From NCBI RefSeq assembly GCF_013822795.1, contig NZ_PNLB01000018.1, forward strand, positions 1-64,000: a DNA stretch of 64,000 nucleotides, written 5' to 3'. The number at the start of each line of letters is the position of its first letter. Position 1 is the stretch's first letter. A program made the translations under genes and the position numbers. Shown in pieces: positions 37,005-47,304 of this stretch. The DNA comes from Phenylobacterium sp. (lineage in GTDB: Bacteria; Pseudomonadota; Alphaproteobacteria; Caulobacterales; Caulobacteraceae). Under the pieces are notes generated by a model, which was given only the letters and a program-made list of their open reading frames with translations, did no database searches and had not been told where the DNA came from.

Positions 37005-38156
37005 ATGCCGCAGCTCGATCCCGTCGCCCTGACCCAGGAACTCATCCGCCGCCCGTCGGTGACACCCGCCGACGAGGGCGCCATGGACATCGTCCAGCGC
37101 ACGCTGGAGGGCCTGGGCTTTTCCTGCCGGCGCATGAAGTTCGGCGAGATCGAGAACCTCTACGCCCGCTACGGAACCGCCAGCCCGAACCTCTGCTTCG
37201 CCGGCCACACCGACGTGGTGCCGGTGGGCGACGCCGCGGCCTGGAGCCGCCAGGCCTTCGCCGCCGAGATCGTCGACGGCATGCTGATCGGCCGCGGGGC
37301 CGTGGACATGAAGAGCGCGGTCGCCGCCTTCGCCGCCGCCGCCGCCAAGGCCATCGCCGCCGGCCAGGTGACCGGCTCGCTCTCGTTCCTGATCACCGGC
37401 GACGAGGAAGGCGTGGCGACCCACGGCACCAAGATGGTCGTCGAAGCGCTGGCCGCAGAGGGCGAGGTCATCGACCATTGCGTGGTCGGCGAGCCGTCCA
37501 GCGCCGAGACCTTCGGCGACATGATCAAGATCGGCCGCCGCGGCTCCATCAACACCTGGATCACCGTCGACGGCCGCCAGGGGCACGTGGCCTATCCGCA
37601 TCGCGCGGCCAATCCGATCCCGGTGCTGATCGACCTGCTGGGTCGGCTGCAGAACCACGTGCTGGACGAGGGCTATACCGGCTTCCAGCCTTCCAACCTG
37701 GAAGTGACCACGATCGACGTCGGGAACGCCGCCACCAACGTCATTCCGGCCCAGGCCAAGGCGCGGCTGAACATCCGCTTCAATCCGGCCCACAAGGGCG
37801 CTGAGCTCGCGGCCTGGATCGAGGCCGAGGCCGCCAAGTCGCGCGAGGGCTTTGCCGGGACCATCACCGTGGAGCCGGTGATCAGCGGCGAGGCGTTCCT
37901 GACCGAGCCCGGCGCGTTCACCGACGTTGTCGCGGCGGCGGTTCAGGACGTGGCCGGCGCGGCGCCCGACCTGTCGACCACGGGCGGCACCTCCGACGCC
38001 CGCTTCATCCGCGCCCTCTGTCCGGTGGTCGAGCTGGGCCTGGTGGGCAAGACCATGCACGCGGTCGACGAGCGCGCGCCGGTGCAGGAGATCCACGACC
38101 TGCAGAAGGTCTATGAGCGGCTGATCGAGCGGTACTTCGCGGCGTTCTCGGCTTAG
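37005..38156 (+). CDS. dapE: Succinyl-diaminopimelate desuccinylase DapE
   Basis: DapE hydrolyses N-succinyl-diaminopimelate, completing the succinyl branch begun by DapD. The 383-residue M20 enzyme has both zinc-site motifs: FAGHTDVVP, GRGAVDMKSA, the catalytic TGDEEG, VVGEPS, and a terminal His in TMHAVDE. The dimerisation lid covers about 180-290. The ATG at 37005 gives the usual short N-terminus; an upstream TTG at 36945 is less likely. The gene is followed by a palindromic repeat element. Confidence 0.97.
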   Translation: MPQLDPVALTQELIRRPSVTPADEGAMDIVQRTLEGLGFSCRRMKFGEIENLYARYGTASPNLCFAGHTDVVPVGDAAAWSRQAFAAEIVDGMLIGRGAVDMKSAVAAFAAAAAKAIAAGQVTGSLSFLITGDEEGVATHGTKMVVEALAAEGEVIDHCVVGEPSSAETFGDMIKIGRRGSINTWITVDGRQGHVAYPHRAANPIPVLIDLLGRLQNHVLDEGYTGFQPSNLEVTTIDVGNAATNVIPAQAKARLNIRFNPAHKGAELAAWIEAEAAKSREGFAGTITVEPVISGEAFLTEPGAFTDVVAAAVQDVAGAAPDLSTTGGTSDARFIRALCPVVELGLVGKTMHAVDERAPVQEIHDLQKVYERLIERYFAAFSA

Positions 38157-38159
38157 GCC

Positions 38160-38285
38160 GCCCTCGCTTCGCTCGCCCTCACCCTCCCCTCTCCCGCAGG
38201 CGGGAGAGGGACGCACCTAGAGAGGCTTTGCAACATGGACTCCCTCTCCCTCGGGAGAGGGATGGGGTGAGGGGCCGGCGAAGCC
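38160..38285. repeat. Palindromic intergenic repeat element
   Basis: About 125 bases in the gap between convergent dapE and truA. Two tight hairpins, CTCTCCCGC-AG-GCGGGAGAG (38189-38208) and CCCTCTCCC-TC-GGGAGAGGG (38242-38261), are nested in wider arms, left at 38175-38195 and right at 38253-38275, that mirror each other. It resembles the CTCTCCC-type palindromic intergenic elements scattered in many high-GC alphaproteobacterial genomes. It would also end transcripts from both sides. Confidence 0.75.
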
Positions 38286-38286
38286 G

Positions 38287-39024
38287 CTAGTACTGCACGC
38301 CGGTCAGGTAGAGCCCATCGGCCGGAGCCACCGGACCGCAGGCCTTACGGTCGCGCGCCTCCAGCGCGGCGCGGACGTCGTCGTGCGCCCAGCGGCCGAC
38401 GCCGACTTCGGCCAAGGTGCCGGTCATCGAGCGGACCTGGCGGTGCAGGAACGAGCGCGAGGCGAACTCCAGCAGCACATACTCGCCCTCGCGCCAGGCG
38501 CGGGCCACGTCCAGCGTCTTCATCGGCGACTTCGCCTGGCACTGCATGTGGCGGAAAGTGGTGAAGTCGTAGTGGCCGATCAGCTGGCGGGCGGCGGCGT
38601 CCATGGCGGCGGCGTCCAGCGGCTTCTTCACGTGCCAGACCCGGCCTTGGTCGAGGGCGGGCGGGCTCTTGCGGTTGAGAATGCGGTAGATGTAGCGCCG
38701 CTCGGTCGCCGAAAACCGCGCGTGCCAATCGCCGACGGCGACCTCCACGTCGAGCACGGCGATCGGCTCGGGCACGAGATAGGCGTTCATCGCATCGCGC
38801 ACGACCTCGGGCCGCCACTCCTTGGCGAGGTCAATGTGGATCACCTGGCCGGTCGCATGGACGCCGGTGTCAGTTCGGCCGGCCGCCTGCAGGCGCAGGG
38901 TCTCGCCGCTGAACGACTTCACCGCGCGCTCGATCGACCCCTGGACCGACGGCAGCTCGTCCTGGGCCTGGAAGCCCTTGTAGGGGCGGCCGTCGTACTC
39001 GATGGTCAGTTTGTAGCGCGGCAT
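38287..39024 (-). CDS. truA: tRNA pseudouridine(38-40) synthase TruA
   Basis: TruA converts uridines 38-40 in the anticodon arm to pseudouridine. The 245-residue protein has YKLTIEYDGRPYKGFQ at the start, the catalytic Asp in AAGRTDTGVHATGQV near residue 52, and FSATERRYIYRI plus the C-terminal HRQVRSMTGTLAEVG. Its ATG overlaps the fmt stop by one base (TGATG), so it is coupled to fmt. Confidence 0.97.
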   Translation of the reverse strand: MPRYKLTIEYDGRPYKGFQAQDELPSVQGSIERAVKSFSGETLRLQAAGRTDTGVHATGQVIHIDLAKEWRPEVVRDAMNAYLVPEPIAVLDVEVAVGDWHARFSATERRYIYRILNRKSPPALDQGRVWHVKKPLDAAAMDAAARQLIGHYDFTTFRHMQCQAKSPMKTLDVARAWREGEYVLLEFASRSFLHRQVRSMTGTLAEVGVGRWAHDDVRAALEARDRKACGPVAPADGLYLTGVQY

Positions 39025-39950
39025 CAGGTGAGCTCGGTCCCGGCCGCCACCGGCGCGCCGCGCAGGAAGGTCTCGGCGTCCTGCGGACCCTTGCCCTCGC
39101 GCTGGACGCGCAACAGCCGCACCGCGCCCTCGCCGCAGGCGACCAGCAGGGCGTCGTCCAGGACCTGGCCCGGCGCGCCCTGCCCGTCCTCGAGGCGCGA
39201 GAGCAGCGCCTTGACCCGCACCGGCCCCTTGTCGGTCGGCAGTTCGAACCAGGCGCCCGGGAACGGCGAGAGACCGCGGATCTTGCGATCGACCTCGGCG
39301 GCCGGTTTGTCCCAGCGCAGGCGCGCCTCCTTGGGACGGATCTTCTTGGCGTAGGTCTCGCCCTCGGCCGCCTGCGGGACCGCCTTGGCCTCGCCGCGCT
39401 CGACGGCGGCCATGGTTCGCGCCAGCAGCTCGGCGCCGACCACGGCCAGGCGGTCATGCAGCGTCGAGGCGGTCTCCAGCGCATCGATGCGCACGGTCTC
39501 GGAGGCCAGCACCGGACCTTCATCCAGCCCCTCGGTCATCTGCATGACCTCGACGCCGGTGACCTGGTCGCCAGCCATGATCGCCCGCTGGATCGGGGCG
39601 GCGCCGCGCCAGCGCGGCAGCAGCGAAGCGTGCAGGTTGAAACAGCCGAGCCGCGGGGCGTCGAGCACGGCGGCGGGCAGGATCTGGCCGAACGCCACCA
39701 CCACGCCGGCGTCGATCTGGAGAGCGGCGAAGGCCTCGATCTCCGCGGGGTCGCGCATCGAAACCGGCGTGCGGACCGGAATGCCGCGGTCCTGCGCGTA
39801 GGCGTGAACCGGCGAGGGCTTCAGCGTCTGGCCGCGGCCGCGCGGCGCAGGAGGCTGGGAATAGACGCAGACGACCTCGTGCCCGGCCTCGACCAGGGCG
39901 GCGAGGGCGGCGACGGCGAAGTCAGGCGTTCCGAGAAAAGCGATGCGCAT
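39024..39950 (-). CDS. fmt: Methionyl-tRNA formyltransferase
   Basis: Fmt formylates initiator Met-tRNA. The 308-residue protein starts [13 protein letters not shown]. The formyl-folate site [20 protein letters not shown], with the catalytic Asn and His, is near residue 110-130 and [11 protein letters not shown] follows. The C-terminal tRNA-binding domain begins near 205. The ATG at 39950 matches homologues; a longer open frame upstream is unconserved. The partner deformylase def is 1.7 kb away on the same strand, separated by plus-strand and accessory genes, although the two are adjacent in many genomes. Confidence 0.97.
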   Translation of the reverse strand: MRIAFLGTPDFAVAALAALVEAGHEVVCVYSQPPAPRGRGQTLKPSPVHAYAQDRGIPVRTPVSMRDPAEIEAFAALQIDAGVVVAFGQILPAAVLDAPRLGCFNLHASLLPRWRGAAPIQRAIMAGDQVTGVEVMQMTEGLDEGPVLASETVRIDALETASTLHDRLAVVGAELLARTMAAVERGEAKAVPQAAEGETYAKKIRPKEARLRWDKPAAEVDRKIRGLSPFPGAWFELPTDKGPVRVKALLSRLEDGQGAPGQVLDDALLVACGEGAVRLLRVQREGKGPQDAETFLRGAPVAAGTELT

Positions 39951-40038
39951 CAGGGGCGTGTAACGCCGGTGGCGGAATTTAGGAACCTCATGCAAGCTCC
40001 GCCGTTGTGAGATGCACTCGGGAAGGGAGAACCAATCT

Positions 40039-40380
40039 ATGCGCAATATCATGATCGTCGCCCTGGTCGCTTCGGGCCTCGCGCTTTCGGCTTGCTCGCA
40101 GGCCACCCAGGACCAGGCCAAGGCCACGGCCGATCAGGCCGCCGCCGACGCCAAGGCCGCGACCGACCAGGCTGCGGCTGACGCCAAGGCCGCCGCCGAC
40201 AAGGCCGCCGCCGAGGCTCAGGCCGCGGCCGGAACCGTCGCCGCCGACACCAAGGCCGCCGCGGCGGACGCCAGCGTCGCCGCTAAGGACGCGGCCGCCG
40301 ACGCCAAGGCCGCCGCCACTGGCGTGGCTAAGGACGCCAAGGCCGCGGTCCACGACGCCACGGCGCCGGAAAAGCACTAA
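40039..40380 (+). CDS. Small Ala-rich lipoprotein with 11-residue repeats
   Basis: A 113-residue exported protein. A lipoprotein signal ends in the lipobox LSAC near residue 18. The mature part is a run of 11-residue units such as [22 protein letters not shown] and [11 protein letters not shown], repeated about six times with drift, composed mostly of Ala, Lys, Asp and Gln. This hendecad period predicts a long amphipathic helix, as in LEA-type and some envelope lipoproteins. A cell-envelope stress or structural role is plausible, not shown. GGAAGGGAGA lies upstream of the ATG. It is divergent from fmt. Confidence 0.8.
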   Translation: MRNIMIVALVASGLALSACSQATQDQAKATADQAAADAKAATDQAAADAKAAADKAAAEAQAAAGTVAADTKAAAADASVAAKDAAADAKAAATGVAKDAKAAVHDATAPEKH

Positions 40381-40437
40381 CGGCCTCGCGCCTGTCTGGG
40401 CCCCGGCTCGGGCAGGCGCGACCGTTTGGCGCGCGCG

Positions 40438-40836
40438 ATGCAGCAGCCCAGCGACATCGAGGCGCGGCTGAATCGCCATCCAGAGCCGACGCGGTCGGCG
40501 TTGAAGCGCCTGCGCCGCCTGATCCTCGACACCGCCGCGGTGACGCCCGGAGTCGAGGCGATCGAAGAGGCGCTGCGCTGGGGCCAGCCCAGCTATCTGA
40601 CCAAGACCGGCGGCACCATCCGCATCGACGGCCGGGGCGGCTCGCAGTACGCCCTCTACGTGCATTGCCAGACCGACCTGCTGGCCAGCTTCCGCGACCT
40701 CTATGGAGACGCGCTCACCTATGACGGCAAGCGGGCGCTGATCTTCGACGCCGCGACGCCGCTGAATGAAGACGTGGTCGCCCACTGCATCGCGCTGGCG
40801 CTTACCTATCACTCACGCAAGCGTCGCGGGGCTTAG
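40438..40836 (+). CDS. DUF1801 domain-containing protein
   Basis: A 132-residue protein with the DUF1801 core IEEALRWGQPSYLT followed by TIRID and a C-terminal RALIFD, a family found alone or fused in many bacteria and of unknown function. The ATG at 40438 is preferred; a TTG at 40426 would add four residues. Its stop overlaps the stop of the convergent GNAT gene (shared TTAG). Confidence 0.83.
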   Translation: MQQPSDIEARLNRHPEPTRSALKRLRRLILDTAAVTPGVEAIEEALRWGQPSYLTKTGGTIRIDGRGGSQYALYVHCQTDLLASFRDLYGDALTYDGKRALIFDAATPLNEDVVAHCIALALTYHSRKRRGA

Positions 40837-41588
40837 GCGCGAAGGACCCAAGTGGTCTCCCGAACCGCTGGCGCAAAGCCCAAACGCTCCAGGATCGGCC
40901 GGCTGGTGTCGCGGGCCTCGATGCTCAGATAGCGCAAGCCTCGCGCCTTGGCCTCCGCCGCCCGCACGGCCACCAGGGCGCGGTAGAGACCCTGGCCACG
41001 ATGGGCCGGGGCCACGCCCCCGCCGAACAGCAGACCGAAGGCCCGACCCTCGGCCATCTCCAGCCGAGCCGACGCCACGGGCCGCCCCTGCACATAGGCG
41101 ACGAAGAGGGCGAGGTCGGGATCGTCGAGGCGGTCCCTGAAGGCGTCTCTCTGCCAGGGCTCTTCCTGGCCGAAAGCCTCGCCGTTCGCCCGAACGAAGT
41201 CGTCGAGATCGTCGATGCTGCGCACGCGCCGGACCTCGACGCCGTCCACGGGCGCTGGGAGGCACTCCTGCTCCAGGTCGAAGAACATCAACGTGCCGGA
41301 GAGATCCGGCTCAAAACCCTCGTCAGCCAGGCAGGCCGATAGGTTGGACGGTTGGTCGTGATCGTAGACCCGCCACAGCAGTTCCTCGCTGCGAGTTCGG
41401 AAGCGCGTCGCACAGTCCCGCACGGCGGCCGGCGCCGTGTCGGCGGACAGATCCCACCACGAGACGTAGTTGAAGCCGCCCGTCAGCAGAACGAGCGGGC
41501 CTGCGCGCCGCACCTGCGTGCCAGGGGCAGCCACCGGGCTGACGCGCACATCGGCGTCAAAGAGGGCGAGAACTCGGTCGAGGTCCAT
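40833..41588 (-). CDS. GNAT family N-acetyltransferase
   Basis: A 251-residue acyl-CoA-dependent acetyltransferase. The C-terminal half is the GNAT domain: VASARLEMAEGRAFGLLFGGGVAPAHRGQGLYRALV holds motif A with the acetyl-CoA loop HRGQGLYRAL, and GLRYLSIEA and ERLGFAP follow. The N-terminal 120 residues are of unknown type. The substrate is unknown. The ATG at 41588 is used instead of a TTG at 41603. It follows def by 23 bases and is probably cotranscribed with it. Confidence 0.87.
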   Translation of the reverse strand: MDLDRVLALFDADVRVSPVAAPGTQVRRAGPLVLLTGGFNYVSWWDLSADTAPAAVRDCATRFRTRSEELLWRVYDHDQPSNLSACLADEGFEPDLSGTLMFFDLEQECLPAPVDGVEVRRVRSIDDLDDFVRANGEAFGQEEPWQRDAFRDRLDDPDLALFVAYVQGRPVASARLEMAEGRAFGLLFGGGVAPAHRGQGLYRALVAVRAAEAKARGLRYLSIEARDTSRPILERLGFAPAVRETTWVLRA

Positions 41589-41611
41589 CGGTGTGAACCT
41601 CAATGGTGAAG

Positions 41612-42121
41612 TCAGGCCGCGCGGGCCTGCTTCTTGACCTTGGCGACAGCGCGGTCGCGCTTCAGACGCGACAGGTGGTCGATGAACAGCACGCCTTCCA
41701 GGTGGTCCATCTCGTGCTGGATGCAGACCGCGAACAGGCCGTCGGCGTCCTCGATCACTTCCTCGCCCTGATAGTTCAGGTACTTCAGCTTCACGCGCGC
41801 CGGGCGCTCGACCTCGTCGTAGATGTCCGGGATCGAAAGGCAGCCCTCTTCGTAGGGCGCGGTGTCCTCGGAGCTCCAGACGATTTCCGGATTCACGAAG
41901 TAGCGCGGCGCCTTCTCGTCGTCGGGGCCGGAGATGTCCATGACGATCACGCGCTTGGGCACGCCGATCTGGATCGCGGCCAGGCCGATGCCCGGGGCGT
42001 CGTACATCGTCTCCAGCATGTCATCCATCAACGCGCGCAACTCATCGTCGACCTTGGCGACGGGCTGGGAGACGAGCTTGAGGACCGGATTCGGAACGAC
42101 GAGAATTTCGCGGATAGCCAT
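41612..42121 (-). CDS. def: Peptide deformylase
   Basis: Def removes the N-formyl group from new proteins. All three metal motifs are present in the 169-residue chain: [17 protein letters not shown] (metal Cys) and QHEMDHLEG (two metal His and the catalytic Glu). It lies 15 bases after rmuC on the minus strand and before the GNAT gene. Confidence 0.98.
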   Translation of the reverse strand: MAIREILVVPNPVLKLVSQPVAKVDDELRALMDDMLETMYDAPGIGLAAIQIGVPKRVIVMDISGPDDEKAPRYFVNPEIVWSSEDTAPYEEGCLSIPDIYDEVERPARVKLKYLNYQGEEVIEDADGLFAVCIQHEMDHLEGVLFIDHLSRLKRDRAVAKVKKQARAA

Positions 42122-42136
42122 AAAAACGCAGGTAGG

Positions 42137-43408
42137 TCAGCGTCCCTTCGCCGTCAAGGCGGCGACGCGTCCGGTGTCGGCGAGGTCGGGATCGGCGGCG
42201 AGCTTGGCCAACGGGCGGATTCCGGTCTCCACCGGCGCCAGTTCCGGCAGTTCCTTGCCCTCGTGGTCGACCTTCAGGTCTTCGAAGCGGCGGGCCTGGG
42301 TCAGCACCTGGGTCTCCAGCGAACCGACGAACTGGTTGTAGCGGCTGACCGCCGCCTCCAGCGCCTTGCCGACCGAGCCGGCGTGCGCGCCCATCACCGA
42401 GATCCGCTTGTAGAGCTCGCGGCCCAGCTTGGAGATCTCCTGGGCGTTGGCCGCCTGCTCCTCGACCCGCCAGCCGTAGACCACCGCCTTGCAGAGCGCG
42501 AACAGCGTGGTCGGCGTCACCACCAAGACCCGGCGGTCCATGGCCTCGGTCATCAGCTCGGGCGCGCGCTCCAGCGCGGCGGCCAGGAAACTGTCGCCGG
42601 GGATGAACATGGCGACGAAGTCGGGCGAGCCCTGATTGAACTGGTCCCAGTAGGCCTTGGCCGACAGGCCCTGCATGTGTGCACGCACGCTCTGGGCGTG
42701 GCGCAGATAGGCCGCCTCGCGGCTGGCCTCGTCGGGCGCGTCCTGCGCCTCAAGGAAGGCGTTCAACGAGCACTTGGCGTCGATCACGAACACCGCCCCG
42801 CCCGGCAGCCGCACGGTGACGTCAGGACGGCGGCGGCCTTCCTCGCTGTCGGTCGAGGTCTGTTCGTCGAAGTCGTAGCGATTGTGCAGGCCGGCGGCTT
42901 CCAACACGTTGCGCAGGGTCTGCTCGCCCCAGCGGCCCTGCACCCCGGCCCCGCGACGCAGCGCCGCAGACAGTTTGCGCGCCTCGGCCTGGGTGGCGGT
43001 CGAGGCCTGCAGCAATTGGCTGATCTGCTCCTTCAGGCCGCCGGTCTCTTCGGCGCGGGTCTTCTCGACCGCGACCACCTGCTCCTGGAACTTGGCCAGG
43101 GTCTCAGCCACCGGCTTCAGCTGCGCCTCGAGCCGCGCCTGGGCGAGCTGCTCTCTATTATGGAAGGTCTCGTCGGCGCGCTTCATCACCTGCTCGGCGA
43201 TGGCTGCGGCGGCCTGGGCCTGCAGAAAGGCGGTGTTCTTGGCCTCCTGCTCTTCCAGCAGCCGCAGGCGGACCGCCGCGTCCTGCAGCTCGGACGCCCT
43301 AGCCTCGGCCCGGTTGGCGCGGCCGCGCTCCATAAGCGCCCAGGCCAACGCGGGAATGGCCGCCAGCAAGGCGGCGAGGACGGCGAGCAGGAGGGAGTCC
43401 AGGTTCAT
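42137..43408 (-). CDS. rmuC: DNA recombination protein RmuC
   Basis: A 423-residue membrane-anchored coiled-coil protein with a nuclease-like domain that limits DNA inversion and rearrangement. The N-terminal helix (residues 3-22) anchors it, a Gln- and Glu-rich coiled coil covers about 30-150, and the RmuC domain starts near GRWGEQTLRNVLEAAGL with DVTVRLPGGAVFVIDAKCSLNAF as core. The last part includes KRISVMGAHAGSVGKALEAAV. It is first in a minus-strand unit with def and the GNAT gene; the sRNA upstream ends 61 bases before its start. Confidence 0.95.
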   Translation of the reverse strand: MNLDSLLLAVLAALLAAIPALAWALMERGRANRAEARASELQDAAVRLRLLEEQEAKNTAFLQAQAAAAIAEQVMKRADETFHNREQLAQARLEAQLKPVAETLAKFQEQVVAVEKTRAEETGGLKEQISQLLQASTATQAEARKLSAALRRGAGVQGRWGEQTLRNVLEAAGLHNRYDFDEQTSTDSEEGRRRPDVTVRLPGGAVFVIDAKCSLNAFLEAQDAPDEASREAAYLRHAQSVRAHMQGLSAKAYWDQFNQGSPDFVAMFIPGDSFLAAALERAPELMTEAMDRRVLVVTPTTLFALCKAVVYGWRVEEQAANAQEISKLGRELYKRISVMGAHAGSVGKALEAAVSRYNQFVGSLETQVLTQARRFEDLKVDHEGKELPELAPVETGIRPLAKLAADPDLADTGRVAALTAKGR

Positions 43409-43468
43409 GCTCCGTTCCTATACGGAGTCGGACCGAGGCGATAGTTTCGCAGCCCCAGGGCTCAGGCC

Positions 43469-43553
43469 AAAAAAAAGCCGGACCCGAAGGCCCGGCAGTT
43501 CATTAGGGAGGAAACGCCCAGGAAGGGCAGAAGCGGCAGCGCCGCCTCACAGT
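43469..43553 (-). ncRNA. Small regulatory RNA, alpha-r8/suhB (MmgR) type
   Basis: About 85 bases read on the minus strand. The promoter has -35 TTGTTG (43587-43582) and -10 TATATG (43564-43559), exactly 17 bases apart. The RNA folds as three stems: GGCGGC-GCT-GCCGC, GCCC-TTCCT-GGGC, and a terminator GCCGGGCC-UUCG-GGUCCGGC followed by eight U. Between the second stem and the terminator is the single-stranded UUUCCUCCCU (43514-43505), complementary to ribosome binding sites. The string CCTGGGCGTTTCCTCCCT matches my recollection of the conserved core of the alpha-r8/suhB family, known in rhizobia as MmgR. Such RNAs pair with mRNA start regions, often with Hfq. Family membership should be confirmed by covariance search. 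Confidence 0.78.
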
Positions 43554-43558
43554 TCGAA

Positions 43559-43587
43559 CATATACGGTGCGACGCACAAAACAACAA
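43559..43587 (-). promoter_or_regulatory. Promoter of the sRNA
   Basis: TTGTTG and TATATG on the minus strand with a 17-base spacer. The distance to the sRNA's predicted 5' end is about six bases. Confidence 0.65.
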
Positions 43588-43805
43588 GCGATTTTGTGCC
43601 GGACCCATCACAATTTCTAAAAGCGTCGAAAAAATTCGTTACAAATCAGTGAGATTTGAAGACGCCCCAGACAGCTAAGGTTTGCTGCACCGCACAACGA
43701 CACGATATCAATGTTCGGCGCCGCGGCGAGAAGGCGCTGGCGCAAAAGCCATTCGTCACCTAAAAGCGCGCGCTTCCCCAAATAGGCGCCCATAAAGCCA
43801 AATCA

Positions 43806-45637
<1,832 letters not shown>

Positions 45638-45638
<1 letters not shown>

Positions 45639-46939
45639 TGGCGCAAGCGGGGGCGGTACCCAGCATAAGCAGGCAGGCGGCGCGCGAACGCGCGTTCCGC
45701 CTGCTCGCCGGCACCGTCACCGCGCTGTTCCTGGCCTTTGCGGCCCTTGGCGGCGCCTTCGTCTGGTACGACCGCGCCGCCGGCTGGTTGACCCACGCCC
45801 ATGAGGTGCGGATCGAGATCGAAGGGCTTCGGCTGTCGCTGACCGAGGCCGAGTCTGCTCAGCGGGCCTTCATCCTCACCGGCGACTCTCAGTTCACCCG
45901 GCAGATCGAAGGCGCCCGCACGACGGCGGCGATCCATATCAGCGCTCTTGAGCGGCTGACGCGCGACAATCCCGAACAACAGGAACGGCTGACGCGCCTT
46001 CAGGCGCTGATGTCCACGCGGATGGACGTGATCGACCAGACGGTCGCCGCCCGCCAGACCGGATCACCCGGAGCCGCCATCCAAATCATCCAGCGCGGCC
46101 AGGGCGTTGCAGCGATGCAAGGCGTACGCGCCATCGCCGGCCAGCTTGAACAGGAAGAGCGCCGGCTCCAGCACCAGCGCGAACGGCAGGTCACGGTCGT
46201 GCGGTCGGTGATCGTCGCCGCCCTGATCATCTTCGCGGCCCTGCTGGCCCTGCTGTTCTTCAAGGCGCTGCGCGACATCAGCCTGGACCGCGAGGCCGAG
46301 TCCGACGTGGCCCAACGGCTGCGCCGCCTGCTCGACGACCGCACCCTGCTGCTCGACGAGGTCAATCACCGGGTCAAGAATTCACTGCAGCAGATCGCCA
46401 GCGTCGTACGGCTGCAATCGCGGGCCGTGGAGCATGATGACGCCCGCGAGGCGCTGAACCGGACGCTCGACCGGATCATCGCCGTCGGCCGCGTTCACGA
46501 GCAGTTGTACAAGGCCGACGACGCCATCGGCGCATTCGACGCCGGCCGTTACACCGAGGCCCTGGCGCAGGACCTCGTCAACTCGCTGGGCCGCGACAAC
46601 GTCGCCTTGGAGACCGCCATCGAGCACGCGGTGCTGGACGTGAAGCAGGCCGTCCCGCTGGCGCTGATCCTCAATGAGTTGATCACCAACGCCTTGAAAT
46701 ACGGCTGCCCGACCGATAGGCCCTCCACAATAAGGGTCGCCTTCGGAACAGACGGCGAGCTCTACCGTTTGAGCGTGGCCGACGACGGCGAAGGTCTGCC
46801 TAAGGACTTTTCGCCGGCGAAACGTAAAAGCCTCGGGATGCGGGCGATCGAAGCCTTGGCGAGACAGCTCGGCGGGCGCTTCGAGATAGAACAACCGAAG
46901 GCCGGCGCGTCGTTCGCCGTCGTCTTCCCCAGGAGTTGA
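45638..46939 (+). CDS. Sensor histidine kinase, HisKA_2 type with CHASE3-like sensor
   Basis: A 433-residue membrane kinase (GTG start). Two transmembrane helices (about 22-45 and 190-210) enclose a helical periplasmic domain of CHASE3 type (ESAQRAFILTGD). A short linker leads to the HisKA_2 dimerisation domain with the phospho-His in LLDEVNHRVKNSLQQIASVVRLQ. The HATPase domain has NELITNALKYG and DDGEGLP. It is translationally coupled to typA. The adjacent receiver gene, which overlaps its stop region, is the probable partner. The signal is unknown. Confidence 0.92.
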
Positions 46940-46947
46940 GCCGCGCA

Positions 46948-47298
46948 GTGCGTATCATGGTGGTTGAGGACGACGCGTTGATCGCGCTCGACATCGTCGG
47001 CCTGCTTGAGGACATGGGCCACGAAGTCGTGGCCGAGGCCGCCGACGCCAACGAGGCCTGGACGTTGGCCGAGGGCGGCCGTCCGGACATCGCCCTGGTC
47101 GATATCCGCCTGGCCCGCGGCGCCGACGGCGGCGTGCTGGCCCGCAAGCTCTACGACAAGCTCGGCGTGCGCTCTCTGTTCGTTTCCGGCTCAATCACCG
47201 AGGAATTCCGCCGCTCGATGGCGGCCATCAAGCCGATCGGCTTCCTGGGCAAGCCGCTCAGCCGCCGCACCCTCGGCGAGGCGCTGAGCGCCGTCTAG
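46948..47298 (+). CDS. Single-domain response regulator
   Basis: A 116-residue CheY-like receiver with no output domain. MVVEDDALIALDI gives the acidic pair, LVDIRL the phospho-acceptor Asp, FVSGS the Ser/Thr switch, and FLGKPLS the invariant Lys, so it should be phosphorylatable. The GTG at 46948 is used; a TTG at 46936, overlapping the kinase stop, would add four residues. It is the probable target of the preceding kinase. It is convergent with the efflux adaptor gene, ending six bases from it. Confidence 0.9.
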   Translation: MRIMVVEDDALIALDIVGLLEDMGHEVVAEAADANEAWTLAEGGRPDIALVDIRLARGADGGVLARKLYDKLGVRSLFVSGSITEEFRRSMAAIKPIGFLGKPLSRRTLGEALSAV

Positions 47299-47304
47299 CC
47301 GCCG

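Larger units (their letters stand above)
43409..43805. other. Intergenic region between rmuC and typA
   Basis: This 397-base gap holds the sRNA locus (43469-43553) with its own promoter on the minus strand. The remaining 43590-43805 is AT-rich and probably contains the typA promoter. There is no Shine-Dalgarno before typA: the bases before the ATG read GCCAAATCA. Confidence 0.6.

Noticed and set aside
38160..38285. Repeats between dapE and truA as a CRISPR array
   Set aside because: The repeats are inverted, not direct, and there are no regular spacers or cas genes.
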